A stretch of DNA of 22,191 nucleotides from an uncultured bacterium (lineage in GTDB: Bacteria; Bacteroidota; Ignavibacteria; Kapaibacteriales; UBA4661), in contig CALCNX010000154.1 in assembly GCA_937899715.1 (NCBI GenBank), forward strand, positions 1 through 22,191, in the 5' to 3' direction. Of this stretch, positions 1 through 8,407 are shown piece by piece. The position numbers were made by a program, and so were the translations under genes. Positions within the stretch are counted from its first letter, which is position 1, and each line of letters starts with the position of its first letter. Below the pieces are notes generated by a model that saw only the letters and a program-made list of their open reading frames with translations, had not been told where the DNA came from and ran no database searches.

Positions 1-20
1 TATAAGCTAGAATAATGCCT

Positions 21-70
21 AAAATCACGGTTATCTTCTTACTCTGTAAAAGTATGATAACCGTGGTTTT
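21..70. terminator. Long hairpin, probable terminator of a gene left of the window
   Basis: Bases 21-35 and 56-70 form a 15-base inverted repeat with one G-T type mismatch around a 20-base spacer. The outer arms are A-rich on the left and T-rich on the right, so it could terminate transcription in either direction. No gene inside the window needs it on the left, so it probably ends a gene outside. The low GC content of the stem makes strength uncertain. Confidence 0.5.
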
Positions 71-302
71 GTTTGTAAAAGACCGTTCTTTGCATCAGAA
101 ATGTTGATTTGTACGAAAAATTTTTTTGGATATTTCGGCTTGAAATCTTATTTTAGGACAAGATAGTCTTTTAACTGCCAAACTAGCAAGTTTTCACCAA
201 AATAGCACCCTGTTCGGTAGTTTGCCCGCAAAAAAGCAAGAAACAAATTCAGGACAAAATGCTCCTTTGACTTGAAAGATAATTCACTTTTTACATTGCG
301 TT
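71..302. other. AT-rich leader region upstream of ccoI
   Basis: No convincing coding sequence is seen here. A loose promoter-like pair, TTGACT at 267-272 and TACATT at 292-297 with a 19-base spacer, would place the transcription start almost on the ATG at 303. That would give a leaderless message, consistent with the missing Shine–Dalgarno sequence. A TTGAT half-site near 105 resembles half of an FNR/Crp box, but no second half is present. Regulation by oxygen is plausible for cco genes but is not demonstrated by this sequence. Confidence 0.25.
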
Positions 303-2909
303 ATGAACATGGACATTCCCATACCAAAGTCGACAAATGCAGCGCCGTATCTTCAGGGTTCGTCGAACAACGGTGTACCCACTTCGGAGCAAACGCATTT
401 GAAAACCCATTGCCATCACTGCGGAGAGATTTGCACAGGTGCAAACATTACCACCGATGACAAAGCCTTCTGCTGTGAGGGCTGTAAGTTCGTCTATGAG
501 CTTTTGCGTGATAACAATCTCTGCACCTATTACGATATTAGCGCCCAATCTGGCGTTTCTTTCAAGGGAATTGCATCGGACAAACGCCGGAGCCGATTTG
601 ATTACCTCGACGATGTGCGAACGTGTGAGCGCCTCCTTGAATTTAGCAATAGTGCTATGGCAAAAACAACGTTTCATTTGCCGCAAATCCACTGTTCGTC
701 CTGCCTCTGGCTTTTGGAAAAATTACACAAGCTGAACGATGGAGTTATTTCCTCGCGAGTGGACTTCATGCACAAAGAAGTCAGTATCACCTTTAACCCG
801 CAACAAATCTCACTTCGCGGAGTGGTCGAATTGCTCACCACTATCGGATACGAGCCGGAATTACATCAGCAAAATGTCAGTGATGCGCCGAACAAAATAC
901 AAAGCGGCTTGCAGCCAAGTACAACATCACTGTATCTTAAAATTGGCATCGCGGGCTTTGCTTTCGGCAACACAATGGTATTCAGCTTTCCCGAATATCT
1001 CTCTGGTGCTGGTGAACTCGACCCGCGTCTGAGAATGTTCTTCGGCGTGATGAGTATTGCGCTTGCTCTGCCTGTGCTGTTGTATTCGGCATCGGGCTAT
1101 TTTCAATCGTCGTGGCAAAGCCTGAAACAGCGCCACATCAATCTTGATGTACCGATTGCCATTGGTATTCTTACTCTCTTTGTGCGCAGCGCCTTTGAGA
1201 TTGCAAACGGCACGACGAGTGGCTATCTGGATTCCTTCACGGGACTTGTGTTTTTGCTGCTGTGCGGAAAATTGTTTCAACAAAAAACCTTTGATGCCAT
1301 TGCCTTCGACCGCGATTACAAATCATATTTTCCGATTGCAGTAAGTGTTCTGCGCAAGACTGTAGGCGGTGTTCGGGAAACAACGATTCCACTTTCGGCG
1401 CTGAACGTGGGTGAGCGCATGGTTATCCGCAATAACGAACTGATTCCTGCCGATAGTGTGCTGGAATCAGCCGTCGGACACGTGGATTACAGCTTCGTAA
1501 CGGGCGAATCGGCTCCAGTCGAGGTTTTGAGCGGTAACCTTATCTATGCCGGTGGGCGTGTGTTGGGCACGGCGCTGGAAATGACGAGTGTGAAAGATGT
1601 TTCGCAAAGTTACCTCACTTCGCTGTGGAATAACGAGGCATTTCAAAAGCAGCCCAAGAGCGCATTAGAGAAGGTTTCCGATACGTTTGGTGCGTATTTC
1701 ACAGTGTTTGTGCTCGCGCTTGCAAGTGCAGCATTTCTCGCATGGTTGCCCAATGTAGGCGCTGCAGTCAATGCTGCGACTGCGGTGCTAGTCATTGCCT
1801 GTCCGTGTGCTATGACGCTTGCCGCTCCCTTTGCACTCGGATGGGCACTCAAAATCTTCGGTAATGCAGGCTTTTATCTCAAAAACACTTCTACCGTGCT
1901 TGAACTCACCCGCATCAACGCGATTGTGTTCGATAAAACCGGAACGCTCACTAATGCGCGAACAAACCGCGTACAGTACAATGGACTAGGTCTGAAGCCG
2001 CACGAACAGGAATATCTTGCCGCCGCGCTTCGGCACTCAACACACCCGCTCACGCGGAGTATTGCTGCGGTGATGCACTATGCCGATGCCCAGTCGCCGC
2101 TCAATATCAGCGACTACGAAGAAATACCCTCGCGCGGCTTTCAGTGCCGCGTGCAAGGACATTCCGTGCGTGTTGGCTCGGCTGACTTTGTCGGCGGTGA
2201 TATAATGCAAAGTCGTATATCCTCATTCAAAGCATCGTCTCAGCGCTTGCAAGCAGAGCGTTTGCAGTTGCCAAGCCAGCACGTGCAGGGCGCACAGGTA
2301 CATATTGCCATAGACAACTCGTACAAAGGTCATTTTACTGTTAATGCCGAGTATCGAAGCGGCTTGCGCCAGCTTTTTGAAAAATTACGCCCGAAGCACA
2401 AGCTCTATCTGCTCTCCGGCGATAACGATGCCGAGCACGAGACCTTGAGCGACCTCTTCACCGATGACCGCGCCATGGCGTTTTTTCAAACTCCACAGGA
2501 CAAATTAGATTGCGTGAGAGCCTTACAAGAAAGTGGACTCAGCGTGGCAATGGTCGGTGACGGACTGAATGATGCCGGAGCACTTCGGCAAAGTAACGTC
2601 GGCATTGCGCTTGCTGAAGAACGCGGCACGTTTTCGCCCGCCTGTGATGCAGTCATGGCGGCAAATAAACTCGGCAGACTGTCTGATTTCATCGGCTTCG
2701 CGGTGTACACTCGCCGTGTGATTATTGCTGCTTTTTGGATTTCTGTTTTCTATAACATCATCGGGCTGACGTGTGCGGTGATGGGCTTACTTTCGCCGTT
2801 GGTGAGTGCTATTCTCATGCCGCTCAGCAATGCGACAGTCATCGGCTTCACTACGGCAGCTACAATACTTGGCGCAAAACTACGCACAATCGCACATTCG
2901 GAGAACTAA
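303..2909 (+). CDS. ccoI: Copper-type P1B ATPase of the cbb3 oxidase locus (CcoI/FixI-like)
   Basis: Predicted inner-membrane ATPase that moves copper for assembly of the cbb3 oxidase. In order: a Cys-rich N-terminal metal-binding module (C37, C40, C44, C57, C58, C61); a heavy-metal-associated domain with C131-x-x-C134; membrane helices; the actuator TGES at 400-403; the transport motif C500-P-C502; the phosphorylation site DKTGT starting at D544; an HP motif in the nucleotide domain; GDGLND with D753; and C-terminal helices. At 868 residues it is slightly longer than many CcoI proteins, partly because of the extra N-terminal module, which is usual for this subfamily. The ATG at 303 lacks a Shine–Dalgarno; an ATG at 309 is an alternative. 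ccoS follows two bases after the stop, which supports CcoI rather than a general CopA exporter. Confidence 0.93.
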   Translation: MNMDIPIPKSTNAAPYLQGSSNNGVPTSEQTHLKTHCHHCGEICTGANITTDDKAFCCEGCKFVYELLRDNNLCTYYDISAQSGVSFKGIASDKRRSRFDYLDDVRTCERLLEFSNSAMAKTTFHLPQIHCSSCLWLLEKLHKLNDGVISSRVDFMHKEVSITFNPQQISLRGVVELLTTIGYEPELHQQNVSDAPNKIQSGLQPSTTSLYLKIGIAGFAFGNTMVFSFPEYLSGAGELDPRLRMFFGVMSIALALPVLLYSASGYFQSSWQSLKQRHINLDVPIAIGILTLFVRSAFEIANGTTSGYLDSFTGLVFLLLCGKLFQQKTFDAIAFDRDYKSYFPIAVSVLRKTVGGVRETTIPLSALNVGERMVIRNNELIPADSVLESAVGHVDYSFVTGESAPVEVLSGNLIYAGGRVLGTALEMTSVKDVSQSYLTSLWNNEAFQKQPKSALEKVSDTFGAYFTVFVLALASAAFLAWLPNVGAAVNAATAVLVIACPCAMTLAAPFALGWALKIFGNAGFYLKNTSTVLELTRINAIVFDKTGTLTNARTNRVQYNGLGLKPHEQEYLAAALRHSTHPLTRSIAAVMHYADAQSPLNISDYEEIPSRGFQCRVQGHSVRVGSADFVGGDIMQSRISSFKASSQRLQAERLQLPSQHVQGAQVHIAIDNSYKGHFTVNAEYRSGLRQLFEKLRPKHKLYLLSGDNDAEHETLSDLFTDDRAMAFFQTPQDKLDCVRALQESGLSVAMVGDGLNDAGALRQSNVGIALAEERGTFSPACDAVMAANKLGRLSDFIGFAVYTRRVIIAAFWISVFYNIIGLTCAVMGLLSPLVSAILMPLSNATVIGFTTAATILGAKLRTIAHSEN

Positions 2910-2911
2910 CA

Positions 2912-3061
2912 ATGGCAACAGAAATGGTAATGATACTCGTTGGCTTCAGCACGGCTTTCGCGTTGACGTTTTTAGCCGCCTTCATCTGGGCGGTAAAGTC
3001 GGGGCAATTCAAAGACAACACCACGCCTGCGATGCGTGTACTCGTGGACGACAAAGAATGA
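2912..3061 (+). CDS. ccoS: cbb3 oxidase assembly protein CcoS
   Basis: A 49-residue single-span membrane protein needed for maturation of cbb3 oxidase (cofactor insertion, known from CcoS studies in Proteobacteria). One hydrophobic helix lies at about residues 5-28, followed by the family signature W-A-V-K-S-G-Q-F and a short acidic tail containing R-V-L-V-D-D. The start is set by a GGAG Shine–Dalgarno at 2900-2903, inside the end of ccoI; a longer reading frame upstream in the same frame has no such support. The ATG is two bases past the ccoI stop, so the two are almost certainly co-translated. Confidence 0.93.
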   Translation: MATEMVMILVGFSTAFALTFLAAFIWAVKSGQFKDNTTPAMRVLVDDKE

Positions 3062-3225
3062 AGAGAATAAAGTTTTGAGTTTTTGAATGATGAGTTTCGA
3101 GTTAGGGAACCTCTAGCACACATCAAGTAAGTCTGTGGCGAAGTTCACTCAAAACCCAGCATTTAACACTACCACTATTTGAATTCAAGGTACATATTGT
3201 TTCACTTTTATTGAGGAGTCATGCG
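3062..3225 (+). promoter_or_regulatory. Leader between ccoS and ccoNO with inverted repeat and Shine–Dalgarno
   Basis: The 164 bases between the assembly genes and the structural subunits are longer than the other gaps in the locus, so a separate promoter is possible. A 9-base inverted repeat (3072-3080 and 3147-3155) flanks most of it, and a 10-base palindrome TTGAATTCAA lies at 3179-3188. The clear signal is AGGAG at 3214-3218, seven bases before the ATG at 3226. This rules out the TTG at 3211 as start, because that codon overlaps the ribosome-binding site. No confident -10/-35 pair was found. Confidence 0.35.
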
Positions 3226-5382
3226 ATGTCAACAGTTGAGACATTTCATTACGACAACAAGATAGTACGCGATTTCAGCATTGCCACTATCGCTTGGGGA
3301 CTGGTTGGCTTTTTGGTCGGCTTGATAGTCGCCTTAAAGCTGGTATTCCCGGACTTTTTGGGTTTTATTCCTGTTCTCTCCTACGGTCGTTTGCGCCCAT
3401 TGCACACGAACGCCGTGATTTTTGCCTTCGCGGGCAACGCCATTTTTGTGGGTGTGTATTATTCGCTTCAGCGTCTCTGCAAGGCGCGTATGTTCAGCGA
3501 TATGCTGAGTAAAATACACTTTTGGGGGTGGCAACTTATTATCGTTTCTGCCGCACTCACACTTCCGCTCGGCATTACTACAAGCAAGGAATATGCGGAA
3601 CTGGAGTGGCCCATTGACATAGCAATTACGCTGGTGTGGGTGGCATTCGGAGCAAATATGTTTGGCACAATTCTGAAACGCCGCGAAAAACACCTCTACG
3701 TGGCTATTTGGTTTTATATTTCCACCTTCCTGACGGTTGCGCTCTTACACGTGGTCAATTCGTTTGAGTTGCCGGTGTCATTCTTAAAAAGTTACTCGTT
3801 TTATGCAGGTGTGCAGGATGCGCTTGTGCAGTGGTGGTACGGACACAATGCGGTTGCGTTCTTCCTAACCACACCGTTTTTGGGAATGATGTACTACTTC
3901 ATTCCGAAAGCCGCGAACCGCCCGGTGTTTTCCTATCGCTTATCCATTATTCACTTTTGGGCGCTCATTTTCATTTACATCTGGGCAGGACCACACCACC
4001 TTCTCTACACAGCGCTGCCTGACTGGGCGCAGTCGCTTGGTGTGGTGTTTTCCTTTATGCTCATTGCGCCGTCGTGGGGCGGCATGATTAACGGACTGAT
4101 GACGCTCCGGGGCGCATGGGATCGTGTTCGCGAAGACCCCGTGTTGAAATTTATGGTTGTTGGCGTTACCGCGTATGGTATGTCCACCTTTGAAGGTCCC
4201 ATGATGTCGCTCAAGAACGTGAATGCGATTACGCACTACACCGATTACGTGATTGGACACGTCCACATCGGCGCGTTGGCGTGGAATGGTGGTTTGGCGT
4301 TTGGGGTGCTATACTACGTCATTCCGAAAATGTTCCGCACGAACATTTTCTCCAACAAACTCGCCAATTTCCACTTCTGGGCAGCAACACTCGGGATTGC
4401 CTTTTACGCTATTCCTCTCTACTGGGGCGGCATCACGCAAAGTTTGATGTGGAAAGAATTCACCTCGGAAGGTGTATTGCGCTATCCAAATTTCCTTGAA
4501 ACTGTTACGCAAATTATCCCCATGTACGCCATGCGTGCGGTCGGTGGAACGCTCTACATCATGGGCGCTTCTGTGGGTGCATACAATCTCTACAAAACCG
4601 CCAAAAGCGGTGCACTCGTGGCAAACGAAGAAGCACACGCCGCACCGCTTAGTGCTGAGGCAGAACCGACGGGCACATACTGGCACCGCGTCTTGGAGGG
4701 CAGACCGATTCAGTTTGCGCTCTTTAGCTTGGTGGCGGTTGTCATTGGTGGTGTGGTGGAATATATTCCGACTATTCTTATCAAATCGAACATTCCAACG
4801 ATTTCCAGCGTGAAGCCCTACACACCGCTTGAAATCGAAGGGCGCGATATTTATATCAAGGAAGGCTGCGTTGGCTGTCACTCGCAAATGGTTCGCCCGT
4901 TCCGCTCAGAAACAGTGCGCTATGGCGAGTATTCCAAAGCAGGAGAATTTGTCTATGACCACCCCTTCTTGTGGGGTTCAAAGCGCACGGGACCTGACTT
5001 GCACCGCGTTGGTGGGAAATATCCCGATTCGTGGCACTATATGCACTTCAAGAACCCGCAAACTATCTCGCCCGGTTCGATTATGCCTGCCTACCCGTGG
5101 CTTTTGGACACGAAAGTTGACCAAAGTCATATTGAGGGCAAAATTATCACGCTGCGCCGCTTAGGTGTGCCATATCCCGACGGCTTTGAAAAACAAGCAA
5201 ATGCGGACATGAAAGCACAATCCGAAATAGTCGCCAAACGCCTTGCCGACGGTGGGGCGCAGGTTGACCCGCAGTCGGAAATGGTCGCGCTTATCGCTTA
5301 CTTACAGCGTCTCGGCACGGACATTAAGCACGCACCGAAGGAAGAAATCGAAGGCAGTAAGCCACAGGCTGACGCAAAATAA
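3226..5382 (+). CDS. ccoNO: Fused cbb3 oxidase subunits I and II (CcoN-CcoO)
   Basis: Catalytic core of the proton-pumping, high-affinity cbb3 oxidase, reducing O2 at the cytoplasmic membrane. The first ~470 of 718 residues are CcoN, with the expected heme and CuB histidines: H60, H207, the pair H257-H258, and H345/H347 in an H-V-H motif. A linker rich in Ala and Glu and one transmembrane helix (about 500-520) lead into CcoO, a periplasmic monoheme cytochrome c with C548-V-G-C-H552 and probable axial ligand M620 in the G-S-I-M-P motif. In many Proteobacteria these are two genes; the single-chain form is known from Bacteroidota. The ATG at 3226 is chosen from AGGAG at 3214-3218. ccoQ and ccoP follow at once. 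Confidence 0.96.
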   Translation: MSTVETFHYDNKIVRDFSIATIAWGLVGFLVGLIVALKLVFPDFLGFIPVLSYGRLRPLHTNAVIFAFAGNAIFVGVYYSLQRLCKARMFSDMLSKIHFWGWQLIIVSAALTLPLGITTSKEYAELEWPIDIAITLVWVAFGANMFGTILKRREKHLYVAIWFYISTFLTVALLHVVNSFELPVSFLKSYSFYAGVQDALVQWWYGHNAVAFFLTTPFLGMMYYFIPKAANRPVFSYRLSIIHFWALIFIYIWAGPHHLLYTALPDWAQSLGVVFSFMLIAPSWGGMINGLMTLRGAWDRVREDPVLKFMVVGVTAYGMSTFEGPMMSLKNVNAITHYTDYVIGHVHIGALAWNGGLAFGVLYYVIPKMFRTNIFSNKLANFHFWAATLGIAFYAIPLYWGGITQSLMWKEFTSEGVLRYPNFLETVTQIIPMYAMRAVGGTLYIMGASVGAYNLYKTAKSGALVANEEAHAAPLSAEAEPTGTYWHRVLEGRPIQFALFSLVAVVIGGVVEYIPTILIKSNIPTISSVKPYTPLEIEGRDIYIKEGCVGCHSQMVRPFRSETVRYGEYSKAGEFVYDHPFLWGSKRTGPDLHRVGGKYPDSWHYMHFKNPQTISPGSIMPAYPWLLDTKVDQSHIEGKIITLRRLGVPYPDGFEKQANADMKAQSEIVAKRLADGGAQVDPQSEMVALIAYLQRLGTDIKHAPKEEIEGSKPQADAK

Positions 5383-5396
5383 TCATCACCTTCGCT

Positions 5397-5427
5397 GGGG
5401 CTGCTCGCATTTGTTGTGGTCAGCCCC
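5397..5427 (+). other. Small hairpin between ccoNO and ccoQ
   Basis: GGGGCTG at 5397-5403 pairs perfectly with CAGCCCC at 5421-5427 around a 17-base loop. There is no T-tract, so it is unlikely to be a full terminator. It could be an RNA-processing or stability element that adjusts subunit ratios within the operon. The role is inferred. Confidence 0.3.
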
Positions 5428-5449
5428 CGCGTCAAACCGAGAAATAATC

Positions 5450-5650
5450 ATGACAAAAAATGTTCTTCAATCTATCGTCGGCGCAGATGTGTTCGCAATC
5501 TTCTCACTTTTGCTCTTTGTGGCAGTCTTTGCGCTGATGCTCTTTTTTGTGATGCGCTCCAGCAAGCAGTACATCAACCGAATGGCAGCATTGCCGCTTG
5601 AGGATGATGGGAGTCTTACCAATGCCCTCACAACTGACAACACGAAATAA
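5450..5650 (+). CDS. ccoQ: CcoQ/FixQ-like small subunit of cbb3 oxidase
   Basis: A 66-residue protein with one strongly hydrophobic helix at about residues 15-37, followed by a basic stretch (R-S-S-K-Q-Y) and an acidic tail with L-P-L-E-D-D. Size, topology and position between ccoNO and ccoP fit CcoQ, which stabilises the oxidase complex. Sequence conservation in this family is low, so position carries much of the weight. The ATG at 5450 is preferred over the much longer upstream frame because that frame would overlap the end of ccoNO. Only a weak GAGA precedes the ATG. Confidence 0.8.
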   Translation: MTKNVLQSIVGADVFAIFSLLLFVAVFALMLFFVMRSSKQYINRMAALPLEDDGSLTNALTTDNTK

Positions 5651-5673
5651 TCATTTTTTAAGGAAATACTATC

Positions 5674-6267
5674 ATGGCAAAATATCAAGAAACGCCGATG
5701 GAGAACCATGAGGCGGACGGAATCAAGGAATTCGACAATAATCTCCCGCGCTGGTGGCTCTATGGCTTTTACTTCACGATAATTTTTGGCGTTGCTTACC
5801 TTGTACAGTACCATTTTATGGGTTCGGGCAATGTTATGAAGGATGAGTATGCGCAGGAAATGAAAGAAGCTCAAGTGAAATACAAACTTGCAGCCGCAAA
5901 CACTTCCAACACCGCACGAAAACTTGTTCTTTTTACCGACGCGGCGAATATTGCCGAAGGAAAAAAACTGTTCACAGGCGCAAATCTTTGTTACACCTGT
6001 CACCGCGAGGACGGCGGCGGCTTGGTGGGACCAAACCTTACCGATGATTACTGGATACACGGCTCGTCGCTTGATTCGATTGTTGCCAGCATCGAACACG
6101 GTTATCCCGAAAAAGGGATGCTGCCCTACGGCAATAACACGAAGTTGAGCGACAAAGAAGTCTTGCAAATAGCAAGTTTTGTTGCATCTATGCACGGCAC
6201 GAATCCTCCTAATCCCAAACCGATAGACCCGGCAGTGGATAAAAAGGAAGAGTGGAAAGTGCAGTAA
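5674..6267 (+). CDS. ccoP: cbb3 oxidase subunit III, single-heme form (CcoP)
   Basis: Membrane-anchored cytochrome c that passes electrons into the oxidase. The N-terminal D-N-N-L-P-R-W-W signature (about residues 21-28) is the CcoP entry motif, followed by one transmembrane helix (about 30-47). The periplasmic part has a single c-type heme site, C106-Y-T-C109-H110, with M149 as probable axial ligand. The classical proteobacterial CcoP has two heme domains and is about 300 residues; this one has 197 and one heme, so one relay site is absent rather than mutated. AAGGA at 5660-5664 supports the ATG at 5674. The gene lies 23 bases after ccoQ. Confidence 0.93.
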   Translation: MAKYQETPMENHEADGIKEFDNNLPRWWLYGFYFTIIFGVAYLVQYHFMGSGNVMKDEYAQEMKEAQVKYKLAAANTSNTARKLVLFTDAANIAEGKKLFTGANLCYTCHREDGGGLVGPNLTDDYWIHGSSLDSIVASIEHGYPEKGMLPYGNNTKLSDKEVLQIASFVASMHGTNPPNPKPIDPAVDKKEEWKVQ

Positions 6268-6297
6268 ACTTCGATATGCGGCTTTTTCGGCAAATGC

Positions 6298-6330
6298 GGG
6301 TGTAGTCCACTGCAAACGTGGGCTACACCC
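6298..6330. other. Strong 13-base-pair hairpin between ccoP and ccoG
   Basis: Bases 6298-6310 pair with 6318-6330 over 13 positions (one G-T wobble) with a 7-base loop. No T-tract follows on the + strand and none on the - strand, so it is not a textbook terminator. It could slow 3' exonucleases and protect the ccoNOQP message, or be one copy of a dispersed intergenic repeat. Only one copy lies in this window. Confidence 0.5.
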
Positions 6331-6379
6331 TTCGCGGACGAGCAGATGAAAGATTTCACTACCATATTTTCGCGTCATT

Positions 6380-7819
6380 ATGGAAACCTCTAATTATTTT
6401 GAACTTGATGTCTTGAATGAAGAACATCAAAACTTTCGCAACGAACTCGCCACTATCAATAAAGACGGCAGTCGCAAGTGGGTGTATGCTCAGGAATCAC
6501 AGGGACGCTTCACGCGGGCGCGGAGCGTGGTTGCATACTCGCTGCTCATGTTTCTCATTGTTACGCCTTTTATTCGGCTGCATGGGAATCCACTTATGTT
6601 GCTCAATGTCATCGAACGAAAATTTATCATCTTGGGCGTGGTGTTCTGGCCCCAAGATTTTTATCTTGTAGTGCTGTCGCTTTTAACATTCATTCTCGGC
6701 ATTGGCGTATTTACGTCGCTTTTAGGTCGTATCTGGTGCGGGTGGACCTGCCCGCAGACAATTTTTCTGGAGTTCGTGTTTCGGAAAGTGGAGTTTTTGA
6801 TAGAAGGCAATGCACGACAACAAATTGCGTTGGACAAAGCACCGATGAGCACCGCCAAATTTGCCCGCAAAGCGCTCAAACACGCAATCTTTATTGTTTT
6901 GGCATGGATGATTTGTAATCTTTTTTTATCCTATATCATCGGCACCGATGAATTATTCGCCATCATCACCTCACCGCCAAGCCAGCACATAAGCGGTCTG
7001 ACGGCAATGGTAGTCTTTAGCGGGCTGTTCTACGGCGTATTTGCTCGCTTCCGTGAGCAGGCGTGTGTGGTGGCGTGTCCCTACGGGCGCTTCATGTCGG
7101 CACTTGTTGACCCCGATACTGTTGCCGTTACCTACGACTTCAAGCGCGGCGAGCCTCGCCACAAGCCCACCAAAGCTGACAAATCGGGAACGAATACCGA
7201 GCCGCGCGGAGACTGTATTGACTGCGGACAATGCGTTATGGTTTGCCCGACGGGGATTGACATTCGCAACGGCATTCAGCTTGAGTGCGTGAACTGCACC
7301 GCCTGTATTGATGCCTGTGACACGGTGATGACCAAAATCAAAAAACCGAAGGGGCTGATTCGCTACGCATCGGCAAATGCTATCAAGCATGGAGCCGTGA
7401 ACCCTTTCAATACTCGCGTCAAGGGTTATATTGGTGTTCTCTCGGTGATGCTTATTGTGCTGACAACACTTTTTCTTCGCCGTCCTGACATGGAAGCAAT
7501 CATTATGCGGCAGCCCGGCACACTGTTCCAAAAAGTCGGTGGTGACAGCATTGCAAACTTCTACACGCTTCAACTTATCAACAAGACCTTTACCCAAAAG
7601 AACGTGGAAATGCGCGTTCTGGAGCCGCAAGGAGCCAGTTTAACACCGCTTGGAGACTACAGCCACGTGGCGGTGCAAAACGTACAGCACGGGCGTTTTT
7701 TCGTAGCAATCCCGAAGACCGCTCTGCATGGTGCGTACAACACTGTTCGCTTCGGCGTGTTCGTGGATGGCAAACTGGTCAAGGAAAATACAACGACGTT
7801 TATTGCGCCGGAACACTAG
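6380..7819 (+). CDS. ccoG: cbb3 oxidase accessory iron-sulfur protein CcoG (FixG/RdxA family)
   Basis: Membrane protein with two [4Fe-4S] centres. The family is proposed to reduce copper for delivery to the oxidase CuB site. The N-terminal half has several membrane helices and the R-I-W-C-G-W-T-C-P-Q motif typical of the family, plus a second A-C-P-Y-G motif. The ferredoxin domain has two clusters, C279/C282/C285/C289 and C303/C306/C309/C313. The C-terminal ~130 residues after a last helix form the Ig-like FixG domain. Length 479 is normal. The ATG at 6380 has no Shine–Dalgarno. It is 112 bases downstream of ccoP, with a strong hairpin between, and ccoH follows after 33 bases. Confidence 0.95.
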   Translation: METSNYFELDVLNEEHQNFRNELATINKDGSRKWVYAQESQGRFTRARSVVAYSLLMFLIVTPFIRLHGNPLMLLNVIERKFIILGVVFWPQDFYLVVLSLLTFILGIGVFTSLLGRIWCGWTCPQTIFLEFVFRKVEFLIEGNARQQIALDKAPMSTAKFARKALKHAIFIVLAWMICNLFLSYIIGTDELFAIITSPPSQHISGLTAMVVFSGLFYGVFARFREQACVVACPYGRFMSALVDPDTVAVTYDFKRGEPRHKPTKADKSGTNTEPRGDCIDCGQCVMVCPTGIDIRNGIQLECVNCTACIDACDTVMTKIKKPKGLIRYASANAIKHGAVNPFNTRVKGYIGVLSVMLIVLTTLFLRRPDMEAIIMRQPGTLFQKVGGDSIANFYTLQLINKTFTQKNVEMRVLEPQGASLTPLGDYSHVAVQNVQHGRFFVAIPKTALHGAYNTVRFGVFVDGKLVKENTTTFIAPEH

Positions 7820-7852
7820 GTTGTTTACCTCATCTTTTTTCAAAAAAACATC

Positions 7853-8362
7853 ATGCAAACTCTCACAGAATCTCATCCCGCTATTGCTACCGTTCCTTCT
7901 CAACGAAAAAGTGGCAGAGCGTGGATTATAGGCGTTGCCGTCGTGTATAGCGCTTTTGCCATCGGGACGGTGGCTATGGTCGCGCTCACGATGACACATA
8001 AAGTTGACCTTGTGAGCGATAAGTATTACCAACAAGAAGTGGCGTACCAAAGCCGTATTGATGCGGCAAACAGAGCAAAAGCCCTTTCGGAACCAGTAAC
8101 GTGGCGCATTGTGCAGGGCACGGCGGGAAAGGTACTCGAAATCACATACCCTGAAAGCATCGCAAAACAAGGGCTTTCTGGCACAATCACGCTTCTGCGC
8201 CCTTCGGCAATGGGCATTGATAAAACGATTTCCATTGCGCCCGATACCGAGGGTAAGCAGTACGTCCCGCTTCAGGGCTTGCTTCCGGGGTTTTGGTCGC
8301 TTTCGCTGGAATGGCAAGCGGGCGGAACCAGCTACTACAAGGAATCCGACGTGAACTTGTAG
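7853..8362 (+). CDS. ccoH: cbb3 oxidase assembly protein CcoH (FixH family)
   Basis: A 169-residue protein with a short cytoplasmic N-terminus, one transmembrane helix (about 22-46) and an extracytoplasmic domain. The stretch V-D-L-V-S-D-K-Y-Y just after the helix is characteristic of FixH. CcoH interacts with assembly intermediates of cbb3 oxidase in the organisms where it has been studied. The start at 7853 follows an A-rich stretch rather than a Shine–Dalgarno, as is common in Bacteroidota. It lies between ccoG (33-base gap) and korA (45-base gap), so it is the last gene of the cco block before carbon-metabolism genes begin on the same strand. Confidence 0.9.
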   Translation: MQTLTESHPAIATVPSQRKSGRAWIIGVAVVYSAFAIGTVAMVALTMTHKVDLVSDKYYQQEVAYQSRIDAANRAKALSEPVTWRIVQGTAGKVLEITYPESIAKQGLSGTITLLRPSAMGIDKTISIAPDTEGKQYVPLQGLLPGFWSLSLEWQAGGTSYYKESDVNL

Positions 8363-8407
8363 AAGAAGTTACCGCTTCACACCTCTCAAACAAATTACGA
8401 TTGAATA

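Noticed and set aside
100..125. FNR-like TTGAT half-site upstream of ccoI
   Set aside because: The second half (ATCAA) is absent at the correct spacing; a lone half-site occurs by chance often in AT-rich DNA.
3211..3225. TTG start of CcoNO at 3211
   Set aside because: The TTG overlaps the AGGAG ribosome-binding site that serves the ATG at 3226.
5467..6378. Long - strand open frame of 303 codons opposite ccoQ and ccoP
   Set aside because: It lies antisense to two well-supported genes, has no recognisable domain and runs through the intergenic hairpin. It is a shadow of + strand codon bias.
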